From NCBI GenBank assembly GCA_942490645.1, contig CALNXN010000009.1:1-64000 (forward strand): DNA of 64,000 bases. Reading direction: 5' to 3'. Below are positions 1 through 7,959 of this stretch, piece by piece (position 1 is the stretch's first letter; each line of letters starts with the position of its first letter). Source of the DNA: CALNXN01 sp942490645. GTDB lineage: Bacteria > Pseudomonadota > Alphaproteobacteria > Rhodobacterales > Rhodobacteraceae. The notes under the pieces are model-generated. The model was not told the DNA's origin. It saw nothing but the letters and a program-made list of their open reading frames with translations, and did no database searches. The translations under genes were made by a program, and so were the position numbers.

Positions 1-419
1 ATCCGCATTGTGTGAGTTCGCGCCCTGCGCGGTGAGCGGCGGGTATCGAAATTTCGCACCGAGGGCAATAGGAGCGCTTTGGGCTGGAAGCGGTCATCTG
101 ACGTAACGGTGAGAGCAAGAAATTTGGCGCGTTTTGCAAAATTTGAGCGCTGTAACGCCGCATGTCGGTCGAGAGCCCAATGTTGCCTTTCATGCAATTC
201 GCTTCACCCGTCAGTATTAGTGGAGAACAGACATTTGCCACAACTTGCACCGAAGTTTGCGCTGCGGACTATGCAGACCGTCAACGTTCGCTTTGTATTT
301 GGCTGGTCAGTGTGTTCTCGTACATATAGCATCATACGAGTCCGTCTTCAAAACTGAGGACATGCCGTGCCAAAACCAATGGAAAGAGTTGGTCAGAGTA
401 ACCTGATGGCTAAACTGTC
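1..419. other. No gene recognised (left edge)
   Basis: I see no convincing coding region here. A 92-codon open frame at 79-357 on the plus strand has a Cys/Arg-rich composition and no recognisable motif, so it is treated as chance. The stretch lies directly upstream of the decayed cyclase gene and may contain more of its eroded 5' portion. Confidence 0.4.
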
Positions 420-2210
420 CGCGCACAACAACGACAAGCTGCGACACAAGAAATCCTCGAAGTGATCAGCCACAACCGGGACGACGACTGTTTGCCCTGA
501 ACAACTGAAGCCGTCTCACGCCTGTAGGCGATGCACCGCTCGCTCACATTTGTGCGATAGATAAAGCGTAATCGGAGGTGACATTTCCTGTACAGAGCTG
601 CGAGACCGAAATCGCCGAAAACGCCTCGCACGGTTCAATGAACCGATCACGAACGACCTGATGTTTGCGGTCAGATCGCCAGTCCGACGCGAAGTGATAC
701 GCTTCGACGATCTTGCCGACAGTGACCTGCATAAGCAGAGGTTCTCGAACCGGGTATCAATGTGTGGACGAAGGTTGAATACGCAGCGTGCTTGTTTGCC
801 TCCGTTGGTCAGTGGAGAAACCGGCGTTGGCTGCATAGTTCTGTACCGCCGCGAGGTCGCGCCGTTTTCGGATGAGGAGGTGGATCTGGTACGAAGTTTT
901 GCCGCCCAGACTGTCATCGCGATCGAGAATGTGCGCCAGTTCCGAGAAGTGCAAACCCGACTGAAAAGGGAAATCGCGACCAAGGACATTCTGCAAGTCA
1001 TCAGCCAGTCACGTGACGATGAGCACCCAGTTTTCCAGTCGATCGTCGATAATGCAGCGCGCCTATTGAATGCCCGCGATGTCGGCCTGATGCTTGTCAA
1101 CGAAGCTGGCACACATCTCTGCCTCGCGGCCGGAATGGGAGACAATCCGGATACGTTCCCTATCGGCTTCGAGATAGATCTCGACAGCCCATTGATGAGC
1201 AGCACCGGCGATCCGTGGAGATGCGCATTATTAACATTCCCGACATTGCAAACGATCCGCTCTACGAGGCGCGTGATCCTGTCCGCGTCAAGCTAGTCGA
1301 AGTCGATGGAATACGCAGCCGTTTGACAGTCCTCTTGCTGAAAGACGACGTTAAGCGTTTGGCTGGCATCAATTTGGCCCGTAGCGGAGGTGCTGGCATT
1401 TTCCGGAGATAAGAAATAGCTCTGATCGAGACTTTCGTTGCGCAAGCGGTGATCGCCATTGATACGCACAGCAGTTCCGTGCGCCACAAGACAAAATAGA
1501 AGAAGTTCTTATCTCTCAACAGTGTCACTCGAGAAGCGCGTCGAGGACCAAGAGGGAGAGACCGAGCGCGGCCGGGGAGACTCAAGTGCTTTGCGCCCTT
1601 TGCTGTGGCCGATGCTAACGTTTCCTCCGGTCCGAGAAGATGCTGTCGAGTCACCGCCCCTGCTTGGTGTGCTGTTTCTGCGACATTCGTGGGTTCACGG
1701 CTTTTTGCGAAACCGCTCAGAACCAGAAGAAACGAATAGAGGTGCCGTAACCGGACGAAGTAGGAGGGGGTTGGCCGATCAAGTGCCCATACAGCTGGCG
1801 TCGATCACCGCATGGGCGACGGGATTATGTTTTTCTTCAACGACCCGATTCCCTGCGTCGACCCGGCCGGGATTCGCGGTTCGACTGGCTATCGCGATGC
1901 GCACACGAATGCCCTGAGCTGCAGCCAGAAATGGGAGCGAATGGGCTACCGGCTGGGCTTCGGGTGTTGGAGTGTCGCTGGGGTATGCAACGGTTGGACG
2001 GTCGGCTCCAGCGGTGGTTCGACGGCGACGGCCTGGGTACCGCGATCAACCTTGCCTCGCGACTGTGCGATAGCCGAAGACGGCGAAATCCTTCTCAGCC
2101 CGCGAGCGCCATTGCGGTCGAGGACGAGTTTCAGATCACGTCGCGCGGAGAACTAATCCTCGTGGCTGCGGAACTGCCAGAGGTATTCCATCTGGCTGTC
2201 GGTGCAGGTG
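420..2210 (+). pseudogene. Decayed GAF/GAF/class III adenylate-guanylate cyclase gene
   Basis: Pieces of one protein can be read in order but in different frames. ATQEILEVIS (from about 441) resembles the linker before a GAF domain. FSDEEVDLVRSFAAQTVIAI (about 870-930) is a GAF C-terminus, and a second GAF starts at about 985. The frame then changes near 1205 (NIPDIANDPLYEARDP), and ETFVAQAVIAI follows near 1425. The cyclase metal-site motif FCDIRGFTAF is readable from 1676, MGDGIMFFFNDPIP from 1812, LGTAINLASRLC from about 2033, and SRGELIL near 2150. Intact relatives are multi-GAF signalling cyclases. At least four frame changes plus internal stops make this a clear pseudogene. The true 5' end is not identifiable. 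Confidence 0.8.
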
Positions 2211-2452
2211 GCGCAAGGATCACTGGCAGCTTCGCTGGTCCATTTGCCCAGTACGGTCATTCGTTGCGGCAAAGCACCAAAGGCCGCAATGCGGACAAAG
2301 TACTTCTGCAAGGCGTTCCATACTTTGAGGGCCACTTTCGGTTGAAAAAGAGCCACCCCAAGGCTCATCTAGAGCGAGCGATGTCGATATAATATCAACG
2401 CACTGGCCTTTAGCGCTTGGGTGATCCACCTCCATGTTGAGGGAACTAAGGA

Positions 2453-3080
2453 TCAATCCTCTGATAACGGAAGCGGATCCAAAGTGGTCTCAAGGCAGTC
2501 CTCGCAGATACCATGACTCAGCCGCACTTCGCTCCGTCCACCTTCGGCGTAGTAAGTCTCGGCGGAGATATAGTTGCCGTCAGCGATTTGAGAAGACTGA
2601 ACCCTTTGACACCAGCTGCACATCGTCACGTTGGGCAGGTCGCGGTTTTCCTCTTCCAGTCTCCTAAGTCTCTTGAAGTCGTAAAGGCGCATTGGGGGTC
2701 TTTGCCATGAATTCTGATAAAAGGAGCAAAAGATGAATCCCGTGCAAATATGGCCTTCAAAAACCGGCCGAAGCGATTGGCAAATGTTGCGATGACGATC
2801 AGGAAGGGAGTCATCGAAACGGCAAAAATTCCGTGACCCAGTTGGGATCATGCGAAATCCGCTCATAATCTTACGGATTGTTTGCGACCTGCTCGCCTTG
2901 CCTACAGTCAAACAGACTACGGCCAATGATCGCGTCCGCAGTGAGTTCTGGAGCACCGTTCTCTTTCGCAAAGGAATTCCAACCATTCTTACCAATGGCC
3001 CGGATGGTCCCGCTGCGGTCAGTTTCAAAAAGCCAGTCCTATATTCACAGCGTCCACAATGCGACATATTCCTCGATCTC
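2453..3080 (-). pseudogene. PAS-type sensor protein relic with C-terminal Cys-rich motif
   Basis: On the minus strand a PAS-like beginning can be read in one frame (DWLFETDRSGTIRAIGKNGW, then GAPELTADAIIGRSLFDC), followed by a stop near 2873. The end is in another frame: RRLEEENRDLPNVTMCSWCQ, then SHGICEDCLETTLDPLP up to the stop at 2453. The pattern C-x2-C followed by SHGIC-x2-C is familiar from the tails of PAS or response-regulator proteins in alphaproteobacteria. The middle (roughly 2700-2870) is broken by stops and frame changes. A 432-codon open frame spans this relic and the neighbouring integrase relic, but most of it is out-of-frame noise. The original role was probably signal sensing. 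Confidence 0.65.
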
Positions 3081-3263
3081 GCATAAGGCAAGAGTACTGC
3101 AACAGCAATGCCAATTCTGTCATTTGCAGAAAGTTCTAGTCTGAATTGTGAGATTGGTCTGACATTTGTCAAAGTCTGAACTGCCTCTCCAAAGGCAGGT
3201 GCGCAGGGCGGCGCAGGAAGAAGACAAACTTCCAAACTGCAGCATCCGACACAAAGGGCTCGA

Positions 3264-3299
3264 AGCGGACCTTCGACGCCAAAGGAACGAAGGTCCGCT
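3264..3299. repeat. 12-bp perfect inverted repeat, GCGGACCTT family
   Basis: AGCGGACCTTCG and its exact reverse complement CGAAGGTCCGCT flank a 12-nt spacer. The site lies between the 3' end of the integrase relic and the 5' side of the PAS relic. No T-run follows on either strand, so it is not an obvious intrinsic terminator. A second site with the same 9-bp core arms lies at 20416-20449. Confidence 0.6.
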
Positions 3300-3329
3300 A
3301 AGGGCCGTCCATGAAGACGGCCCGGATGT

Positions 3330-3958
3330 TCAGATTTCAATCGCCTCTGCGATCGCCAGAGCATCCTCAAGCTCAACCCCAAGATATCTGACAGTGCTGT
3401 CCACCTTGGTGTGACCCAACGGCAGTTGGACAGCACACAGCTTGCCGGTTTTCTTGTAGATTTGAGTGAATGGTGCGTCGCATAGAATGCGTGACAAAGG
3501 CGCTGGCTCCAGCCCAATCGACGCCACCCAATCTCGGACGATCCGCGCGTATTGGCGCGTCGAGATGTGTAGGCGTTCGTGAAACCGGCCGGGCCACAAG
3601 TACTCCGAGCCGACCATGTTTTCGTCCTCCATCCAATTCTCGAAGGACGCACGCGTCCCTTCCGAAGTCTCAAACCGAACAGGTTTCTGAGTTTTGCTTT
3701 GCAAGACCGATGCCCGCTCCTTGAATTGACCTGATGGCATGACATCGACAACTTACATTTTCACGAGGTCGCAACCGCGAAGCTTGCTGTCGATTGCCAT
3801 GTTGAAGAGGGCAAGGTCGCGATGGTTTTCGGCCATTTCAAGCCGAACCCTGATCGCCCAGACGTGTTCTGGTTTCAGAGGCCGTTTCTGACCGACGATG
3901 CGACCTTTGTTCCAGGCAGGGCGTAGTGCGCGAATAGCAGGTAAGTTGGTGTTTCCAT
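3330..3958 (-). pseudogene. Tyrosine recombinase/phage-type integrase, degraded
   Basis: The family is a short tyrosine recombinase of about 200 residues common in alphaproteobacteria. The expected start METPTYL is at 3958 after a good GGAGG site. The frame then shifts before LPAIRALRPAWNKGRIVGQK. An in-frame TAA at 3753-3755 follows DSKLRGCDLVKM. The frame reopens with KTQKPVRF, LWPGRFHERLHISTRQYARI and QLPLGHTK, and ends in STVRYLGVELEDALAIAEAI, which carries the presumed nucleophilic Tyr. The box-II motif THSMRRT is readable only in another frame (near 3480), so the H-x2-R region is also disrupted. At least three lesions make it inactive. It may have mobilised the decayed region around it. 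Confidence 0.8.
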
Positions 3959-4304
3959 GACTGATCCTCCGATCCGCCACGCCCACCCACGACGACAACC
4001 CGACGTTGACCAACGCAGCATATCATCAGTTGCTGCGCCGCATCCGAGGTCCGCTGCATTGGAGTCCATCCTTTGTACGATCTGTGTTGCGGCGGGTCAG
4101 TCTCAAGCCTTGTGGAGCCTCTCTTTGTATCCGGCCTTTTGATCTGGCTTGTTGGTTGCCGTGGCCCTGTTGGGAGTGCGCACGCGCCGCTGTCTCATTA
4201 CTACCGAGATCGATGATGACCAAATGGGCTCTCAGACTTTGGGTGCGTCTTAATTCCGTTCCATGCATTTGAGGTTTACGAACATCGTGGTGACTGCGGT
4301 CTGC
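3959..4304. other. No gene recognised between integrase relic and IS110 transposase
   Basis: Short open frames occur on both strands, but none has a recognisable motif or consistent codon pattern. Part of this stretch is probably the 3' non-coding end of the IS110-family element. I could not locate a terminal junction or target duplication; IS110 elements usually make neither clear inverted repeats nor duplications. Confidence 0.4.
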
Positions 4305-5361
4305 CTAGATCGCGGTCACTATCTCTTTTTCCTTCCAATCAAAGTCCTTGTCGGAGCTCAGGACACTCCATGCAATCCGGGCCAGTTTGTTGGCTAGTGC
4401 GACGCCAAGTTTGTTGTGCGGCATGCGCGTTGAGGCGGCCTCCAGCCAAGTGCCAAAACTGAACTTGGGCCAGCTCGGGTCGCATCATGATGACCTGCGC
4501 AGCCTGCACGAAGAGCATGCGCAAATACCGACTGCCGCGTTTTGTTATGCCGCCTAAAATAGTGCGGCCGCCAGTGCTGTATTGTCTTGGTACCAACCCA
4601 AGCCATGCCGCAAAATCGCGCCCGCGGTCATAGGCCTCGCCCTTGCCGATGGCGGCGACCATTGCCGTTGAGATCAGCGGGCCAATGCCTGGAATGGTCA
4701 TGAGGCGCTGGCACCCCGGCTCAGTTTCGCTGACCTCTTTTATTTCTGACGTGGTCATCTCGATCCGCTTATCCAGCCAGATCCAGTCTTGCTGAAGCCC
4801 CAAGATCAATCTCCGCATACGCAGGGACATCTCGGCGCTGCGGTTATCTAGAATGGCTACAAGGGAATTGCGCAGGGCTGCGACACTGCGCCGGACAGTG
4901 ATCCCCTGTTCGATCAAAAAGGCACGGATTTGATTCATCGCGGCTGTCCGCCGCGACACCAGACGCGACCTGACCCGGTGTAGCGCCTGCAGGTCGAGCT
5001 GTTCTTGCGTCTTCTCGGAGACCGTCTTCAGATTGGGGCGCAAAGCGGCTTCCGCAATCGCCTCGGCATCATTGTAGTCGTTCTTTTGACCCTTGTTGAA
5101 AGGCTTGACGTAAATCGCTGGAATGATGCGAGGCTCAAATCCCAAACCACGTAGGGTGCGGCTCACGAAGTGGGCGCTCAAACAAGCTTCCATGCCCACA
5201 ATACAATGCGGCAACTCTTCAAACGTCGATACCAATGCCATGCGCTTGATCTTCTTACGCAGAACTCGCCGACCATCTCTATCAAAGCCAACCAAATGAA
5301 AGACGTCCTTGCCAATATCAATGCCGATGGACATCAGCTCATCAAAACCATTCTTCGCCAT
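4305..5361 (-). pseudogene. IS110-family transposase, frameshifted near the C-terminus
   Basis: This is a DEDD/RuvC-like transposase with a C-terminal Transposase_20 domain. SIGIDIGKDVFHLVGF supplies the first Asp, GMEACLSAHF the Glu, and YNDAEAIAEAALRPN the following acidic residues. The second domain carries MTIPGIGPLISTAMVAAIG and GLVPRQYSTGGRTILGGI. The start at 5361 follows a GGAGAA ribosome-binding site; a longer in-frame start at 5397 is less likely. Near 4455 the frame slips. The expected ending (FGTWLEAASTRMPHNKLGVA onward to a TAG at 4305-4307) is in the next frame, while the open frame ends out of register at 4339. About 45 C-terminal residues, including the region carrying the presumed catalytic Ser, are lost or altered, so activity is doubtful. 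Confidence 0.85.
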
Positions 5362-5638
5362 GCTACTTCTCCTATTTGCAGAAATAGGCTCAGCCAACCT
5401 GGCGGAGAAGCAGCCGATAATTCATATACGATACTGCATCGCCAGAAACGACCAGACCAATTGGATGAAATTCGTGTGATCACGATCAACTCGCAGGTCG
5501 TCACGGAGTGCCACGCCAGCCAGGTCTTTCATCCCGATCAAAATCGGCCACACCATCGTGGACGCCGCGCGCTCATTGAGACACCAGCTGCACCTTGTTC
5601 TGGTGTGACGAGGCAACGGTGGATGCAGGCGCACGGCG
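5362..5638 (-). other. IS110 leader region, candidate bridge-RNA locus; no gene recognised
   Basis: This is the non-coding side upstream of the transposase. In the IS110 group the non-coding end 5' of the transposase is known to encode a structured guide (bridge) RNA. A stem-loop is visible at 5371-5388. I cannot identify the target- or donor-binding loops by eye, nor the end of the element. Short open frames across 5422-5634 have no recognised product. Confidence 0.3.
5371..5388 (-). repeat. 7-bp perfect hairpin next to the transposase ribosome-binding site
   Basis: CCTATTT and AAATAGG are separated by 4 nt, with the GGAG ribosome-binding site of the transposase overlapping the arm nearest the gene. 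Folding in the mRNA would mask that site. This would be a plausible way to keep transposase translation low, or the hairpin could be part of the bridge-RNA scaffold. Confidence 0.55.
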
Positions 5639-6010
5639 CGTCGCCTGGCATGCCATAGCGCAGGTATTAACGGAAAGCGGCGGCATAAGCACTTCGAAGA
5701 ATGCTGGACGACGATAGCCGCCCGGTCTGGTCAAGCGGTCGCTCTCGAGGCGCTGGCATCCAATGCCCGACCTTATCGTCGCCACAGCATCATTCTGGTA
5801 GGTGAAGATCGGCAGTTCGATTACGCGTTCGAGCCGGGATATCTGGTGCCTGCCGAAGCCCTTGTAAGTCAGCCCGGCATTCGGATCGTGCGTGGCAAGG
5901 ACGCAATAAAGTGGATACACTTCGCGTTGGATCGACATCACGTGATAAAGGCCAACGGTGGTTATTCTGAATCGCTTTATCTTGTGCCCGATGGTTTTAA
6001 TACGGGCTGA
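5639..6010 (+). pseudogene. Hint_2 domain protein relic
   Basis: One open frame ending at TGA 6008-6010 reads like the C-terminal half of a Hint_2 (hedgehog/intein-like) domain, which is common in Rhodobacteraceae RTX-type and cell-surface proteins. Recognisable segments are ARPYRRHSIILVGEDRQF, YLVPAEALVSQPGIRIV, and KWIHFALDRHHVIKANGGYS followed by ESLYL. The Hint domain's usual N-terminal CFTPGT segment is not readable upstream and no start codon fits. After the stop the same frame continues with Arg/Glu-rich sequence to about 6117. I interpret it as a truncated, inactive fragment, possibly cut by the adjacent insertion sequence. Confidence 0.55.
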
Positions 6011-6498
6011 CGTCGGGAGGGTGAGCGCCTTGAACTGCAAGCACGATCCGAGATATACGGGCCGATGCCGGTGAAGGCCATGAGGAGAAGCACGGCTCGT
6101 CAGCGCGTCCTTTTCTGACGGTCGGGGCAGCGCGAAGGATGCTTGCCAAGCCCGCGAAAGTGAGGCGTGATCGCGTCGCCCAAGAAATTCGGAAGTGGGA
6201 CCGTGATCTTGCCGTGGAGAGCTACGAAGCTGAGCGGTTGCGTGAAAATCGGTCGTCCGTGCGGGCTATTGACGTTGCCCTGCACGTCGGGATCAGCGCA
6301 TTGTCAATCTGTCAGCTCACCGAGCGAGGAATTGAAAGCGAGACCTTAGCGACTGGTCCACGGCAGCTTCGTCCGCACAGCACAGACTTCACCTAACTCA
6401 CTGTCCGGTTCCTCGAGTAAGCGGTCTTTCAAGCGGGAAAGCGGACGTTGCCGCGAAAACAGTTGGCACCGAGTGGCTGGAAACCATCGCTTTGCAGA
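6011..6498. other. No recognised gene; one unassigned 85-codon frame
   Basis: An open frame at 6139-6396 (plus) encodes a charged 85-residue peptide beginning MLAKPAKVRRDRVAQEIRKW. It has no motif I recognise and no good ribosome-binding site. It follows the Hint relic and could be more of the same eroded gene. The rest of the stretch shows nothing coding. Confidence 0.3.
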
Positions 6499-6521
6499 CA
6501 TCTGACGGAAAGGGTCAGATG
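6499..6521 (-). terminator. Possible terminator hairpin downstream of the peptidoglycan-binding-like gene
   Basis: CATCTGAC and GTCAGATG form a perfect 8-bp stem with a 7-nt loop, 30 nt past the stop codon at 6551. The U-tract is missing, so termination is uncertain; it could instead be a stabilising 3' hairpin. Confidence 0.35.
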
Positions 6522-6550
6522 ACCGCGTTGAGCCCTTAGACAGCGCCGTT

Positions 6551-7132
6551 TTAATCCGTCAAGACCCCGAACGTTGTAAACCCGTTCTGGAGATAACTGG
6601 CCAACCCCGTGTCCACGTTGACGGAAATCCTGTTGCCGTCCTGGCCCCATGATCTTTGGTTGTCGTTGGTTTCGACTCTCAAAATCTGGGTGCCTGCCTC
6701 GCTAATTTGCCAACTGTCGTTCGTGTTCAGCCAAGCATAACAGCCGGCGTTTTTCTCGCCAGAAGCAAAGCGAAACAAGAGCACAGGCACGCCATTCGGG
6801 TCCAGCCAGACGCCGTTGGTGACCTCTTCAAACCAAATGCAATACCGTTCAGTGCCCGGATCCGCCTGCGGAAGGCTCTCATTTGCGCTAAGCAGCGTCG
6901 CGCACCAGCGCGGAGCGGTTTCAGTTGACAGATCTGGCAAGTCGGCCTTGTTGCGCCGGAGCCAGGACGCCGCTGCACGGCGCGTATTTGGCCCAAGGAT
7001 CCCGTCAACCCCGCGCGGGTTATTGCCTGCCTCTTTCAAAGCAGTTTGAACGCATTTCACGACTGGATCAGCTGACGCAACAGCTGGCATGACGCTCAGC
7101 AGGATCGAAAGTAACATGTGATAAGGTTTCAA
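6551..7132 (-). CDS. Secreted peptidoglycan-binding-domain-like protein
   Basis: 193 residues from a TTG start that follows GGAGGG by three bases. The next in-frame ATG (7117) would remove the basic n-region of the signal peptide, so TTG is preferred. Residues 1-21 form a signal peptide ending AVASA. Residues about 22-65 read CVQTALKEAGNNPRGVDGIL followed by GPNTRRAA, the pattern of a peptidoglycan-binding type 1 repeat. The remaining 120 residues (two Cys, Trp-rich) are not recognised. It lies 181 nt after the last gene of the PqqD/ATP-grasp cluster, in the same direction. With an M23 peptidase in that cluster, a periplasmic cell-wall role is an inference. Confidence 0.7.
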   Translation of the reverse strand: MKPYHMLLSILLSVMPAVASADPVVKCVQTALKEAGNNPRGVDGILGPNTRRAAASWLRRNKADLPDLSTETAPRWCATLLSANESLPQADPGTERYCIWFEEVTNGVWLDPNGVPVLLFRFASGEKNAGCYAWLNTNDSWQISEAGTQILRVETNDNQRSWGQDGNRISVNVDTGLASYLQNGFTTFGVLTD

Positions 7133-7313
7133 AGTCCCTCCAGTCTCACGATGTGAAGAACGCCCAAGGGCTGTGCTTCGTCGTGACCATTGCAAAGTCA
7201 GAATACCCCGATCGCGCATCGCGTCAGATCGTCTGGAGCCCATCCCGCGTTGCGCAGGACGACGGTAACGCGGCAGCGCAAGCCAACCGGCAAGTTCTGA
7301 AGATCTGTGGCGT

Positions 7314-7919
7314 TCATCTTTCATGCGGTTCAAACGACACTTGCTGGTAAGTATGCGTTCCCTTTTCGTAACGCGCCACCAGTTTCACCGGTCCGCGCTG
7401 CGCCGCGATTGTGATCTCGCAGGATGACGGCAAAGTTGCAGAACGTGTTTCCAGCGTTGCCTGAATGGTGACCGATGGCGACGACGCGTTCCCGATGTCT
7501 TCGCAACGCAAGACAACGTGATTGAGCATGGAGTCCCGCAACGGATTTAACTGTTCCAAGTGCTTCTGCATCGGTGATGGAAAGGTACGTGGCAGCCAAT
7601 CCTGCCAGGTCAATCCCGGAAAAGCAGCATAGGGCAGGGTGCTCATGCAAAACTCGAGAAGTGACAAAAAGCTGTCGGGCGGGGCATCGATTCCATTCAG
7701 TCGGAACCCGTCGAATTCGAGAGCAGCAGTCATCCATGCGGTTTCACCTTGCCGGATCGCATATTGTCCGTTCTCCAGTAAAGCCGTCTCCACCACCAGC
7801 GGGCCTGCTTTAACGGGCGGCGCCGCAACGCTGTTCTCCTGTGTGACCGTCCAGATCGCGCGCCCGGGCAGCATCCCCAACAGGATGTTCCGCACCTCCG
7901 GATTTGGCGCCGAGGCCAT
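7314..7919 (-). CDS. Protein of unknown function, cluster member
   Basis: About 201 residues from the ATG at 7919. The same frame is open further upstream, but that part overlaps the end of the transporter/peptidase gene and reads as shadow sequence. The start is uncertain because no good ribosome-binding site is seen. There is no signal peptide or membrane segment. Features include GMLPGRAIWTVTQE near the N-terminus, a hydrophobic central stretch (FLSLLEFCMSTLPYAAFPGL) and a beta-rich C-terminus. I do not recognise the family. It begins about 40 nt after the upstream stop, so it is probably cotranscribed with the PqqD/ATP-grasp/decarboxylase genes. Confidence 0.6.
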   Translation of the reverse strand: MASAPNPEVRNILLGMLPGRAIWTVTQENSVAAPPVKAGPLVVETALLENGQYAIRQGETAWMTAALEFDGFRLNGIDAPPDSFLSLLEFCMSTLPYAAFPGLTWQDWLPRTFPSPMQKHLEQLNPLRDSMLNHVVLRCEDIGNASSPSVTIQATLETRSATLPSSCEITIAAQRGPVKLVARYEKGTHTYQQVSFEPHER

Positions 7920-7959
7920 GACGATGTCACCGCGACGGACATGTCCCGACGCGCGCCAT

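Larger units (their letters stand above)
4305..5388 (-). mobile_element. IS110-family insertion sequence (ends undetermined)
   Basis: The element is defined by its IS110-type transposase. The boundaries given cover only the coding part and the leader hairpin. The true left and right ends lie outside and cannot be fixed from one copy. It sits among other gene relics at the left of the window. Confidence 0.6.

Noticed and set aside
2153..2456. Possible zinc-ribbon transposase fragment (CPHCG motif) on the minus strand
   Set aside because: The motif is isolated, no further transposase segments can be read, and the stretch overlaps the cyclase relic on the other strand.
2453..3751. A single 432-codon minus-strand gene
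   Set aside because: Only its last 75 or so residues resemble a protein; the rest is out of frame with both the PAS and the integrase relics it crosses.
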